Positions 42,137 through 50,856 of a stretch of DNA of 64,000 nucleotides are shown one piece after another (position 1 is the first letter of the stretch; each line of letters begins with the position of its first letter). The notes beneath the pieces were generated by a model. That model had not been told where the DNA came from and did no database searches. It saw only the letters and a program-made list of their open reading frames with translations. The position numbers and the translations under genes were made by a program. This stretch comes from a virus, in IMG/VR virus record IMGVR_UViG_3300032116_000004, positions 1-64,000 of that record; one strand, 5' to 3'.

Positions 42137-43135
42137 ATGTATTCAACCACTGCCTATTTATATCAACAGCGACAGCAGGTCATTTTGATCGACACCAGTG
42201 GTGCCTATTTTGACCGGAGGTGGCAACCCGTGTATGCTAAAAATTTAAAAATCCATCGTGGCGTAGACAACGTCATACTGTTTGAATTCGTCAATCAAGA
42301 TCAGAAACCCGTGAACATCACTGGGTCTACCATCACTTTCCGATTGATCTCGACCAATGGTGATATACTTTTGTTGAGCAAAGACCTAGAAATACTCAGT
42401 GCCGCTTACGGCCGGGCCAAGGTCACTCTGCTCAGCACCGATCTAGACGAAGTTGATGCACAGCCCGTGGGCTGGAGCCTTGAACGTAACTCAGCCACCA
42501 GCGAACTCTACGAGCCTGTGTTTACCAATGCCTACTCCGGCGGCCGCGGCACAGCCGATGTAGTAGATTCAGTGTATCCTGCATTTGTGCCCAGTGAGAT
42601 AATGACTGTTCCTACCAACCCGGAAATCAGCCAGAGCAATCCCAATCGCAATCATACATCTGCGGTGTATACACAAGGTCGCGATCTTGTAACCTTCCAG
42701 ATGGACTTTGACAATTTCTCGGGCAACGTCAAGGCGCAGGGTTCCAGCACACAATTGGGGCCATGGTATGATGTTGGCAGCCAGCGACAGTATATCAACA
42801 GGACAGCACGTGATTATTGGAACGTAGAAGGATACCACAATTATCTCCGTTTCGAAGTAAATCAATATGGCTACAAGGCCAAAATTGGCAATGCAGTGGT
42901 CAGTGGTGGCACCGTGACCAATGTTACCATGAACAATTCTGGTAGTCAGTGGATTTCCACGCCATTCCCTAATGTAGACTTTGTGGGCGAAGGCACAGGT
43001 GCTGAAGGATATGCCGTGGCCACTGCAGGTGGCAATGTCAATGCTGTGATAGTCACAGCCGGTGGCGCAGGATACGTCAATAATCCCAATGCCAAAATCA
43101 ACAACGGATTCATTACATCCATCGCCTATAGATGA
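42137..43135 (+). CDS. Virion structural protein, baseplate or fibre type
   Basis: A 332-residue beta-rich protein. Residues 30-115 (NLKIHRGVDNVILFEFVNQDQKPVNITGS through ARVTLLSTDLDEV-like end) form a domain like the N-terminal module of phage baseplate upper proteins. The middle resembles a carbohydrate-binding beta-sandwich; the C-terminus ends in Gly/Asn-rich repeats (GGTVTNVTMNNSGSQW, GGNVNAVIVTAGGAGYVN). It has its own late box inside the replication region. Confidence 0.68.
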   Translation: MYSTTAYLYQQRQQVILIDTSGAYFDRRWQPVYAKNLKIHRGVDNVILFEFVNQDQKPVNITGSTITFRLISTNGDILLLSKDLEILSAAYGRAKVTLLSTDLDEVDAQPVGWSLERNSATSELYEPVFTNAYSGGRGTADVVDSVYPAFVPSEIMTVPTNPEISQSNPNRNHTSAVYTQGRDLVTFQMDFDNFSGNVKAQGSSTQLGPWYDVGSQRQYINRTARDYWNVEGYHNYLRFEVNQYGYKAKIGNAVVSGGTVTNVTMNNSGSQWISTPFPNVDFVGEGTGAEGYAVATAGGNVNAVIVTAGGAGYVNNPNAKINNGFITSIAYR

Positions 43136-43872
43136 AGATTAGGAAGTTAGTGGCATTTGGCTGTAGTTGGACCTATGGCGATGAACTCATCGCTCCTGAA
43201 TTCCGAGACTTGTCTGAAGAAGCATTCCGAGATCACTACGATCAAAATCGTCCTTACAGGCTGGCCAATGGCTTTGCGGGTCGTATTGCCAAAGAATTTG
43301 ATCTTGAACTAGACAACATGGCTTTTCCGGGATCCAGCCTTGAAAGCATGCGCTGGAACTTCATGTGGTATCTGCGCAACGGTCAGAGCACCGACGATGT
43401 TCTGTTTATCGTGGCACACACTGATAGCACACGGCAAAGCTGGTTTAACCCACAGCATCAAATTAGCATGAAGGATCCGCAATGGAATCGACACATGCAC
43501 GGAACTTGGTTGCTCCAACCCAACCCCGACATAGATGACAACTGGTTCTCTTTGCAACGATTATGGCTGGGCATGAGTTATCATAGAGAATGGGCAGAAT
43601 ACAATTTCCAAACATCCATCAATCTATTTGATCAGGCCGAGAGCAGGTATGGCATTCCGATAATACAGGTCAGCGCATTGCCCAATCCTTATTCTCTACG
43701 AGTGCCCAGTCTGATCTATCCAGGACTGAGTTTCAAAGAAATATTATACAACAAAAAGAAAGAATTGGGCATAGAACCGTTTGCTCGCGGCGGACATCCC
43801 AATGAATTGGGTCATAAAATCATTGCAGACCACTTGATCGAACACATAAAACATAGTAAAATGTTAGAGTGA
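43132..43872 (+). CDS. SGNH hydrolase-like protein (1 of 3)
   Basis: A 246-residue protein beginning KLVAFGCSWTYGDEL, the block I of the SGNH/GDSL fold with Ser in GCS, and ending with HPNELGHKIIADHLIEHI, matching the block V His. SGNH proteins remove acetyl or acyl groups from sugars or lipids. The gene overlaps the structural gene before it by four bases and the primase after it. Whether it is active or a binding protein is unknown. Confidence 0.68.
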   Translation: MKIRKLVAFGCSWTYGDELIAPEFRDLSEEAFRDHYDQNRPYRLANGFAGRIAKEFDLELDNMAFPGSSLESMRWNFMWYLRNGQSTDDVLFIVAHTDSTRQSWFNPQHQISMKDPQWNRHMHGTWLLQPNPDIDDNWFSLQRLWLGMSYHREWAEYNFQTSINLFDQAESRYGIPIIQVSALPNPYSLRVPSLIYPGLSFKEILYNKKKELGIEPFARGGHPNELGHKIIADHLIEHIKHSKMLE

Positions 43873-44858
43873 TCGACATATTTTCTTATCTACCAGCCAA
43901 ACGCAAAAGCACAAGTTCTGGCTGGATTTCATTCAATGCTCCGTGTTGTGTTCACAATGGTGAAAGCCAGGATCGACGACAGCGCGGTGGAATCAAGGCC
44001 ACTGACCAAGGTTGGAGTTTCCACTGTTTCAATTGCGGATTCACTGCCAGCTTCATCCTGGGTCGCAATCTTTCATTCAAGGCTCGCAGACTGTTGCAAT
44101 GGCTTAATGTTCCACAACAAGAAATAGAATATATAAATCTCGAAAGCCTCAAACATCGAAACATCCAAGGCATACTGGATGATCGACAGCGCACTGCCAA
44201 TGTGGTGCAGGGCATCGAGTTTGAAGATCGAGAACTGCCGGAAGAATTCGCATTGGTGGATCGCGACATGTCAGTGCATTGGCAGTATCTCAGAGATCGT
44301 TGTGTGCCCGAGGATTATCCCATAGGTATGATCCATGGCCGGCCTGATGACAAATTCAGTCGTAGGCAAGGTGTGATCATACCGTTTACCTATGATGGAC
44401 GCATAGTAGGACACACACGTAGATTTTTTGATGATCATAATCCTCGCTACGTCCACGACATGCAACAGGGCTATGTGTTTGGCACAGATCTACAGCGACC
44501 AGATTGGCAGCATGTGATCGTGGTGGAAGGCATATTTGATGCTCTCAGCATCGGTGGATTGGCAGTATTGCATGCTGAAATCAATGATACCCAAGCGAGA
44601 CTGATACGCAGTATTGGTCGAGAAGTCACAGTGGTGCCCGATCAAGACAAGGCCGGTCTCAAGTTGATAGATTGTGCTATAGAACTGGGTTGGGCAGTGA
44701 GCATACCAGACTGGCCAGCGGATGTCAAGGACGTTAACGATGCAGTGATACGCCAAGGACGATTGGCCACGCTGTTGAATATTTTCCAGCATCGATGCAC
44801 CAGTAAAATAAAAATTGAAATGGCTCGGAAGAATCTCATGAGGAAACTCCATGTCTAG
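43869..44858 (+). CDS. DNA primase (gp61-like)
   Basis: Makes RNA primers for lagging-strand synthesis with helicase gp41. N-terminal zinc finger CCVH...CFNC (about residues 23-54), Toprim domain with VVEGIFDALS (near 217) and VVPDQDKAG (near 254). The 329 residues compare with 342 in T4 gp61. GTG start at 43869, overlapping the upstream stop by four bases. It is separated from the helicase gene by two SGNH-like genes. Confidence 0.9.
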   Translation: MIDIFSYLPAKRKSTSSGWISFNAPCCVHNGESQDRRQRGGIKATDQGWSFHCFNCGFTASFILGRNLSFKARRLLQWLNVPQQEIEYINLESLKHRNIQGILDDRQRTANVVQGIEFEDRELPEEFALVDRDMSVHWQYLRDRCVPEDYPIGMIHGRPDDKFSRRQGVIIPFTYDGRIVGHTRRFFDDHNPRYVHDMQQGYVFGTDLQRPDWQHVIVVEGIFDALSIGGLAVLHAEINDTQARLIRSIGREVTVVPDQDKAGLKLIDCAIELGWAVSIPDWPADVKDVNDAVIRQGRLATLLNIFQHRCTSKIKIEMARKNLMRKLHV

Positions 44859-45558
44859 ATTGATCGTGTATGGCGACAGTTATAGCACACCAGGATTCTG
44901 TGTAGATGTCAAGGATTCTTGGTGGGGCTTAATGGCTGCTGCCTTGCAAGTTGATAGTGTAGAAAACTACAGTTGGCCAGGAAACAACGTAGATAGCATA
45001 TCACATCTCATAGTGGCTGGTTCTGGATTTAGTCCTAACGATTATGTAATAGTGGGTGTGCCCCCTATCGAGAGATTTACTGTGTATGATTATGATGGTA
45101 TGGCTCCTAGTTATCATAGATTTTTTGGCAATCTAGAACCCATAGATCAACCATGCTTACGAGAACATGATGGGCTCAGGCAAGTCACTACTCATCAGCT
45201 GGGCCAAGGCTATGTAATGTCATGGAATCGTAGTTGGCAAGAAGCACAGGCTCTTAGAGAATTATTTTTATTGACTAGATATATCCAAGGATGGACTAGC
45301 AATTATCTCATCGTGAATCTCGCCGAACCATTCCAGCCCAAGACCGAGTGGCCAACACTGGCCAGTATACAGAGAAGATTTTTAGCAGATCCGCACAGTA
45401 TCCTGTTTGAAGATACCTACTTCAGCACTAACAAAAATGTCCATCGTCCCGTGGACTTTGATACTCACGGATGGCACGGTCACTATGGATCTGCGGGCAA
45501 TCATCATTGGTATGAAAAAGTATTGTGTCCTCGCATGCAGGAGTTAGGATGGCTATGA
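44851..45558 (+). CDS. SGNH hydrolase-like protein (2 of 3)
   Basis: A 235-residue protein starting with a classic GDS block: LIVYGDSYSTPGF, and YSWPGNNVDSISHLI with the block III Asn-like GNN. Near the end, DTHGWHGHYGSAGNHHWYEKVL gives candidate catalytic Asp and His. It overlaps the primase stop by eight bases. Likely a sugar O-deacetylase or esterase; substrate unknown. Confidence 0.72.
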   Translation: MSRLIVYGDSYSTPGFCVDVKDSWWGLMAAALQVDSVENYSWPGNNVDSISHLIVAGSGFSPNDYVIVGVPPIERFTVYDYDGMAPSYHRFFGNLEPIDQPCLREHDGLRQVTTHQLGQGYVMSWNRSWQEAQALRELFLLTRYIQGWTSNYLIVNLAEPFQPKTEWPTLASIQRRFLADPHSILFEDTYFSTNKNVHRPVDFDTHGWHGHYGSAGNHHWYEKVLCPRMQELGWL

Positions 45559-46244
45559 ATTATTTTGGCGGCTGTAGCATCACCATGGGTGCAGGTTTCG
45601 AGAGCCAACAAAATGATCCCAGGATCTATCCCAATCTCATTGGCCATGCAGACAACGATGCCGAAGGTGGATCCAGCAATCTAAAAATTTTTACCCGAGC
45701 AGCCAAGGCTTTATTGGATCGTCGACATGATCGATATTTTGTGCAATGGAGTGCTTTGCACAGACACTGGGTTTACCCCAGCGCCAACCAGGGATTTTAT
45801 ATCGGTGCCGACACTGATAGCAATCTAATAGATAAAAAGTTTGTGGCCCAATATCAATTGCTTAATCACGATTATAGTAATATAATGTCATTGATAGACT
45901 ATACCAGGATACTGCAACAGATGTCCGATGATGCTGGAAAAGATATATGGTTTATCAATGGCATGATTCCTTGGACCCAAGACATGTTGACCAATCAATC
46001 TCACAGTGACTATGCCAAGACCTTATATCAAGATCTAGATGATGATCAAACTCGAGATTTCAGTGAACGGTTGCGCAATAATCTTGAATTGATAGACTGG
46101 ACACAATGGGTAAACCCGTGGCACAGCATCGTGGATCTCAAACTGGACCATGCACCGTTGGATGATCATCCGGGCGCTGCCACGCATAGAAAAATCGCTG
46201 ACATGATACAACAACACATAGATACATCGAGAGAAACCCAATGA
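45549..46244 (+). CDS. SGNH hydrolase-like protein (3 of 3)
   Basis: A 231-residue protein beginning NYFGGCSITMGAGF (block I, Ser in GCS) and ending DDHPGAATHRKIADMIQQHI (block V His). The ATG at 45549 is chosen because AGGAG lies five bases upstream; a second ATG at 45555 is possible. It overlaps the previous gene by about ten bases and the helicase gene by four. Confidence 0.65.
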   Translation: MAMNYFGGCSITMGAGFESQQNDPRIYPNLIGHADNDAEGGSSNLKIFTRAAKALLDRRHDRYFVQWSALHRHWVYPSANQGFYIGADTDSNLIDKKFVAQYQLLNHDYSNIMSLIDYTRILQQMSDDAGKDIWFINGMIPWTQDMLTNQSHSDYAKTLYQDLDDDQTRDFSERLRNNLELIDWTQWVNPWHSIVDLKLDHAPLDDHPGAATHRKIADMIQQHIDTSRETQ

Positions 46245-47638
46245 AAGATTATTCCGTAGAAGTCCAAAAGTTGTTCCTGGAGTTTATGATGCAGGACGCA
46301 CAGAGTTACGTGCGAGTGCAGAACATATTCAATGAAGAAAACTTTGATCGCAGCCTGCGTAGTGCCGCGAAGTTTATCCGAGAACACTGTGATCAACACA
46401 AAACTTTGCCTGATCGCAAACAGGTTCGAGCAGTGACCAATGTTGACCTACAAGAAATACCCGATATCAATGAAGGGCATCTCGACTGGTTCATGGAAGA
46501 GTTTGAATCATTCACTCGTCGACAAGAATTGGAACGTGCGATCCTTAAGTCGGCGGACCTTTTGGAAAAGGGCAATTTTGATCCTGTGGAGAAGTTGATT
46601 AAGGATGCCGTGCAAATATCATTGACCAAGGATCTGGGCACAGATTACTTTGAAGATCCGCGATCGAGACTGCTGGCCTTGAAAAATAATAATGGACAGA
46701 ACTCTACTGGATGGCCTGCCCTGGACAAATTGCTGTATGGTGGATTCAACCGAGGTGAATTGCAGATTTTCGCAGGAGGTTCAGGTTCTGGCAAGAGTTT
46801 GTTCATGCAGAACTTGGCAGTGAACTGGGCACAGGCCGGGCTCAACGGTTGTTACATCACGCTGGAACTGTCAGAAGGTCTTTGTTCCATGCGCATCGAC
46901 TCCATGATGACCAATACGTCTAGCAAAGAAATTTTTCGAGATATCGATACAGTGGAAATGAAAGTCAAGATGATGCAGAAGAAGGCCGGCGCCTTGCAGA
47001 TCAAATACATGCCAGCACAGAGCACAGTGAATGATATCCGTGCATATCTCAAAGAACTGCAAGTGAAGACAAAGAAACGTGTGGATTTTTTATGCGTAGA
47101 TTATCTAGACTTGATCATGCCGGTGAGTGCCAAAGTTAGCCCCAATGATTTATTCGTCAAAGACAAGTATGTTTCAGAAGAACTGCGCAACTTGGCTAAA
47201 GAACTCAATGTATTGTTTGTCACTGCTTCGCAGTTGAATCGTGCGGCAGTGGAAGAGATTGAGTTCGATCATAGCCATATATCGGGTGGTATTTCCAAGA
47301 TCAACACAGCAGATAATGTGTTTGGTATCTTCACAAGTCGAGCCATGCGTGAACGTGGTCGCTATCAGATACAGTTGATGAAGACTCGTTCATCGAGTGG
47401 AGTGGGACAGAAGGTAGATTTAGAGTTTGACATTGAAAGCCTGCGTATCAGAGATTTAGGCGAAGACCAACAGCAAAGTTCTGGATTTGTCAAGAAACCC
47501 AACATCTACGAATCAATCAAGGCCAAGTCTACTATGAAGGATGACAACAGTGAACCAGCTGAAGATGTTGGCAAGGTCACAGCCGATGTGCAATCAAACA
47601 AACTCAAACAGTTATTAGGACAAATCAAACAGTCATGA
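46241..47638 (+). CDS. Replicative DNA helicase (gp41, DnaB-like)
   Basis: Hexameric 5'-3' helicase that unwinds the fork and partners gp61. The N-terminal domain (residues 1-130) is helical; the RecA-like core has Walker A GGSGSGKS (near 180), then FLCVDYLDLIMPV as Walker B (near 285), and the HISGGISKINTADNVFGI segment. Length 465 against 475 in T4. It ends with a four-base overlap into an oxygenase gene. Confidence 0.93.
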   Translation: MKDYSVEVQKLFLEFMMQDAQSYVRVQNIFNEENFDRSLRSAAKFIREHCDQHKTLPDRKQVRAVTNVDLQEIPDINEGHLDWFMEEFESFTRRQELERAILKSADLLEKGNFDPVEKLIKDAVQISLTKDLGTDYFEDPRSRLLALKNNNGQNSTGWPALDKLLYGGFNRGELQIFAGGSGSGKSLFMQNLAVNWAQAGLNGCYITLELSEGLCSMRIDSMMTNTSSKEIFRDIDTVEMKVKMMQKKAGALQIKYMPAQSTVNDIRAYLKELQVKTKKRVDFLCVDYLDLIMPVSAKVSPNDLFVKDKYVSEELRNLAKELNVLFVTASQLNRAAVEEIEFDHSHISGGISKINTADNVFGIFTSRAMRERGRYQIQLMKTRSSSGVGQKVDLEFDIESLRIRDLGEDQQQSSGFVKKPNIYESIKAKSTMKDDNSEPAEDVGKVTADVQSNKLKQLLGQIKQS

Positions 47639-48243
47639 TAGATCAGGATTTGATCGAGAACAACAAGAAACATCTAGCGTCTTGCATCTCCAACAGACTG
47701 TCTACCCCTATAGCAGATTTGTATCAGATAACAGATGTCTTAGATCTTGCGATATTACAAAAACTCAATCAGTATGTTTCATCGGTTTCCAATGACAAAT
47801 GGCAAACAGTGGAAGGTCAAGAAACTCTTCCTAGACAAAAAATCACTTGGGATTTTGATACAGTGATAGAAGAGTTGCATGAAATATTTGATTCTGCGAC
47901 AGATCTGATCAATGAAACGTTTACAGACCCCTATAAACATTTCTGGGGAGTATCGCTCTGGAAAGATGAAGCGGGATATGAAATTGGTTGGCACACTGAT
48001 AATCCTGACATCGATGTTGCCATGCAAATATATCTCTACACTTCATCTGGGGTGGGAACAATCTTTGGATCGGAACACACTCCGATCCTGATACCCAGTG
48101 AGCACAACTCAGGGTATCTAATCCAACATGATAGAACAGACAAAATCTCTCATAGGTCAGAGAGTGTAGTTTCAGCCGGAACTACCCGCTACATCTTATA
48201 CGCTGTGTGGAGTCGCATCTCCAAGCATCTTACCGATACCTAA
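47635..48243 (+). CDS. 2OG-Fe(II) oxygenase
   Basis: A 202-residue protein with HTD in IGWHTDNPDIDVAMQIYLY (HxD), and DKISHRSESVVSAGTTRYILYAVW carrying the distal His and the Arg. This set matches the facial triad and 2OG-binding Arg of the superfamily and resembles the gene at 18598. It is coupled to the helicase gene by a four-base overlap and converges on an aminotransferase-like gene. Confidence 0.76.
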   Translation: MIDQDLIENNKKHLASCISNRLSTPIADLYQITDVLDLAILQKLNQYVSSVSNDKWQTVEGQETLPRQKITWDFDTVIEELHEIFDSATDLINETFTDPYKHFWGVSLWKDEAGYEIGWHTDNPDIDVAMQIYLYTSSGVGTIFGSEHTPILIPSEHNSGYLIQHDRTDKISHRSESVVSAGTTRYILYAVWSRISKHLTDT

Positions 48244-49026
48244 CGATTGTCCTGTTTTATCTTTGGCCACATGTATTATTTTTGTTGGCAAGATATCTAA
48301 AGTCCTACAAATTTCTTGATGTTGACCGCCATAGGAATTCCATAGATAATCTCTTTCAAAATTATCAATCCAATAGCAACCGATAGAAGTGATCACTGTG
48401 TTGGTATCTTTGTAGTAGTCGTTGAATATTGTCACAGAATCCATGGATTTTTGCCTGCTGAATCGTAGTCCTACTCGATTCCATTGTAGGCTCAATTTGC
48501 TGAGACTCACACCAATGCTTTTGATGCAGGGATGATTGAGATCTAGATGGATATCTTTGGCAGTGACAATCCATGCCATATCGATGTGGATATCAATCAT
48601 CCTCTGTTCGCAGATTCTTAGAACATCCTCCCACTCCGGTCTGACATCGCAAAAAGTCCAATGGGGCATGGTGATGATCAATGGCTTGTTGGGCTCAAGG
48701 TCATTGACTTCTACTCCATGTTTGCCCATTAGGGTATAATAAGCATATTCGTTCTTGAGTATCTGAAATCCATTCCATCCATGCTTTTGGACAAAACTTT
48801 CTATATAATGTGTGCATCCCATGGTCACGTCCACATGAGGGAAAGCGTCCCACCCTTGTATATCGTTGATCTTGGTTGATGTGAACCATTCTTTTGCCAT
48901 CGGGAAAAAGTCTTGATAGGTGCTTTGTCTTTGAGCATCGTGATACCATGACTGTCGCAATGATATCATTTTTTGATCTTTCACAGGAAAGAGAGTTTTT
49001 GTTGTTTTAGTTAATTGCCATGTCAT
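48196..49026 (-). CDS. PLP-dependent aminotransferase-like protein
   Basis: A 276-residue protein with the order of motifs of fold-type I aminotransferases: VTMGCTHYIESFVQ, a central MPHWTFCDVRPEWEDVLRICE, IDIHIDMAWIV (the Asp that contacts the PLP ring), then GVSLSKLSLQWNRVGLRFSR, where SLSK supplies the PLP Lys and the following Arg the phosphate or substrate contact. It is shorter than usual (350-400), so a reduced N-terminal lobe is likely. Third gene of the minus-strand trio. AT-rich. Confidence 0.62.
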   Translation of the reverse strand: MTWQLTKTTKTLFPVKDQKMISLRQSWYHDAQRQSTYQDFFPMAKEWFTSTKINDIQGWDAFPHVDVTMGCTHYIESFVQKHGWNGFQILKNEYAYYTLMGKHGVEVNDLEPNKPLIITMPHWTFCDVRPEWEDVLRICEQRMIDIHIDMAWIVTAKDIHLDLNHPCIKSIGVSLSKLSLQWNRVGLRFSRQKSMDSVTIFNDYYKDTNTVITSIGCYWIDNFERDYLWNSYGGQHQEICRTLDILPTKIIHVAKDKTGQSLGIGKMLGDATPHSV

Positions 49027-49032
49027 GATGAT

Positions 49033-49503
49033 TTACTCAAATTGTGAGATAATAAATTTATAAAAAGGACTGAAAAATTCAAACTTCCATGTCCCATTGT
49101 GACTTAACCAAGTTTCTCCGATGATTTTTTCTTCCAACGCAACTCCAGCATCTATCTGTTGTTGTTTCCATACTGTGGAATAGATAGGTTCAAACCAACT
49201 GCGGTGCCAGATGAGATTCTGCACATCGATACCATCAATACAAACTTGATTCAAGATAACATATTGATCGAACCGAGATCCATTGTTATCAATCACGCAT
49301 TGATCATCTGTTTTGTTAAATCTCTTTAAAGATACTGTGTGTGGGCGATCAAATTCTAGATCATCCTCAAAGGATAATTTGCATTGCTTTTGATCTAGAG
49401 TTTTTGTGCATTTGATACGATCATCAACGGAAATTTCTATCATGGGAAATTTATCCCAAAATTCTGATCTTATGTCGAATTCAAAACGTATTCGTTCTTT
49501 CAT
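49033..49503 (-). CDS. Unknown protein between amidinotransferase- and aminotransferase-like genes
   Basis: A 156-residue beta-rich protein with aromatic clusters (NLIWHRSWFEPIYSTVW, GTWKFEFFSPFYKFI). No catalytic motif recognised. Its ATG directly follows the TAA of the upstream gene, with GGAGTGG as ribosome binding site, so the two are translated together. A carbohydrate- or small-molecule-binding role is possible but unsupported. Confidence 0.6.
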   Translation of the reverse strand: MKERIRFEFDIRSEFWDKFPMIEISVDDRIKCTKTLDQKQCKLSFEDDLEFDRPHTVSLKRFNKTDDQCVIDNNGSRFDQYVILNQVCIDGIDVQNLIWHRSWFEPIYSTVWKQQQIDAGVALEEKIIGETWLSHNGTWKFEFFSPFYKFIISQFE

Positions 49504-50556
49504 TTACCACTCCGTTATATAATAGATGCCGCTGTCCCCGCGCTCAGGCCAATAATCCTCCCGGCCCCCTGATCGATGTATATCACTACAAACGCAGTGT
49601 ATTCCGGCATCCCAAAAATATCTAGATTGAAATTCTACCAAATGCGGAGTGATACCTAGAGATTCAAAATATTGAAAAGCCATTTCATCGTAAGCGCCAC
49701 ATATGATATTTTTTTCGTCTACTACCAACATATTGACTTCAAAAACAGTTTCTTGCGGATTGCCTAACCATTGTTCTGCCACGGCCATTATATCTGCGTT
49801 GAAATGCCCGTAGTCTACTCCGGGTAGATACCACTTGTCGGCTATACCAACGTGTTGGAGATTTTTATATGTGGTGTCTGGCAGATGGAACACAGACCAT
49901 CCTGGAAAACTTGAGTCATAGACCTTTCTATAATGAGACGTAAAAATATGCCCTGGCCTAATCGGACAAAAAACTCCGTCGTTATGATCTCCAGTGCCAC
50001 TGAGATGCACTCTATAATCTTTGGCTAATTCCTGTGCTACCAGATACGTGTATTTTTTTGATTCTGGTATATTTGGCTGATAATCTATCAGTATATCTTT
50101 TCCGGCCCGCACCACGCTGGCAAAAATCATCCAGGCCCATGGTTCTGGTGTAGCACGGTCAATGACATGTATTTTTTGTCCTGCTTGGCGATAATCATCT
50201 ACAGCACGTTGATAGGGATTTACTTCGGACGTGTATTGAGGCATGAGATGCAAAGTATCTCCTAGTGTCAGTGCTATGTCGCATGGACTTACCGGTGGTT
50301 TAAGCAAATGATCATGTTCGTCTAAAAAGTCGTCTATACGATCGAATTGAGGCCTGACTACTGTGACACCTAATTTTTCCAATGTGTCTGTTAGATTGTC
50401 AAAATCTTTGTTGGTAATTTCAGTGATTTTTGCAAAAATATCGTGGGATTTGTTGCCAAGATGCTGGTAAAAATCTGCAGGATAAGTGCCACCTACCCAT
50501 ACTTCTTTCAATGGTTGCCATTGGCTGTGACTTGAAACTTTACGTTGACTTATCAT
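49504..50556 (-). CDS. Amidinotransferase-family protein
   Basis: A 350-residue protein of the arginine:glycine amidinotransferase/arginine deiminase fold. Segments include LKEVWVGG near the N-terminus, SPCDIALTLGDTL (substrate-side Asp), SGTGDHNDGVFCPI (His/Asp) and the C-terminal DAGIHCVCSDIHRSGG, where HC-x3-D-x2-R supplies the catalytic Cys. It could transfer an amidino group from arginine to an amine, perhaps one made by the downstream aminotransferase. The GTAAATA box ends seven bases before the ATG. Confidence 0.82.
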   Translation of the reverse strand: MISQRKVSSHSQWQPLKEVWVGGTYPADFYQHLGNKSHDIFAKITEITNKDFDNLTDTLEKLGVTVVRPQFDRIDDFLDEHDHLLKPPVSPCDIALTLGDTLHLMPQYTSEVNPYQRAVDDYRQAGQKIHVIDRATPEPWAWMIFASVVRAGKDILIDYQPNIPESKKYTYLVAQELAKDYRVHLSGTGDHNDGVFCPIRPGHIFTSHYRKVYDSSFPGWSVFHLPDTTYKNLQHVGIADKWYLPGVDYGHFNADIMAVAEQWLGNPQETVFEVNMLVVDEKNIICGAYDEMAFQYFESLGITPHLVEFQSRYFWDAGIHCVCSDIHRSGGREDYWPERGDSGIYYITEW

Positions 50557-50563
50557 ATAAGGA

Positions 50564-50570
50564 TATTTAC
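50564..50570 (-). promoter_or_regulatory. Late-promoter-like GTAAATA box, minus strand, leaderless type
   Basis: On the minus strand GTAAATA ends seven bases before the ATG at 50556. No Shine-Dalgarno. Drives the minus-strand trio. Confidence 0.58.
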
Positions 50571-50586
50571 AGATACGTAAAATCTA

Positions 50587-50593
50587 CTAAATA
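50587..50593 (+). promoter_or_regulatory. Late-promoter-like CTAAATA box, plus strand
   Basis: CTAAATA 17 bases before the ATG at 50611, followed by an AAAGG site. It is back to back with the minus-strand box at 50564. Confidence 0.58.
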
Positions 50594-50610
50594 ATTTAAA
50601 GGTTCGGATC

Positions 50611-50856
50611 ATGCACAAAAAGACCCGCAGTATATTAGAAGAACTCGATGCTATGTATATCGAGCGTGATCGCAGGCACGTGATAGAAAATCGTGCTTCA
50701 AACATCATTGCCGGCGCCATCAGGCTCATGGAGCAGATCGATGCCACTTATGATCCAGAGCAGGCAGAAAATCTCCAGCGCAAGCTACTCAACGCCATAC
50801 GCATGCGGGATGCGTCAAAATTCACGAGGACCGTGAGACGCACCGATGAAAGTTAA
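50611..50856 (+). CDS. Small helical protein of second late region
   Basis: An 81-residue, strongly helical, charged protein (TRSILEELDAMYIERDRRHVI; positions 50623-50685). It starts a plus-strand late unit of likely head proteins. Comparable small proteins precede virion genes in related phages. Function unknown. It overlaps the next gene by 11 bases. Confidence 0.68.
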   Translation: MHKKTRSILEELDAMYIERDRRHVIENRASNIIAGAIRLMEQIDATYDPEQAENLQRKLLNAIRMRDASKFTRTVRRTDES

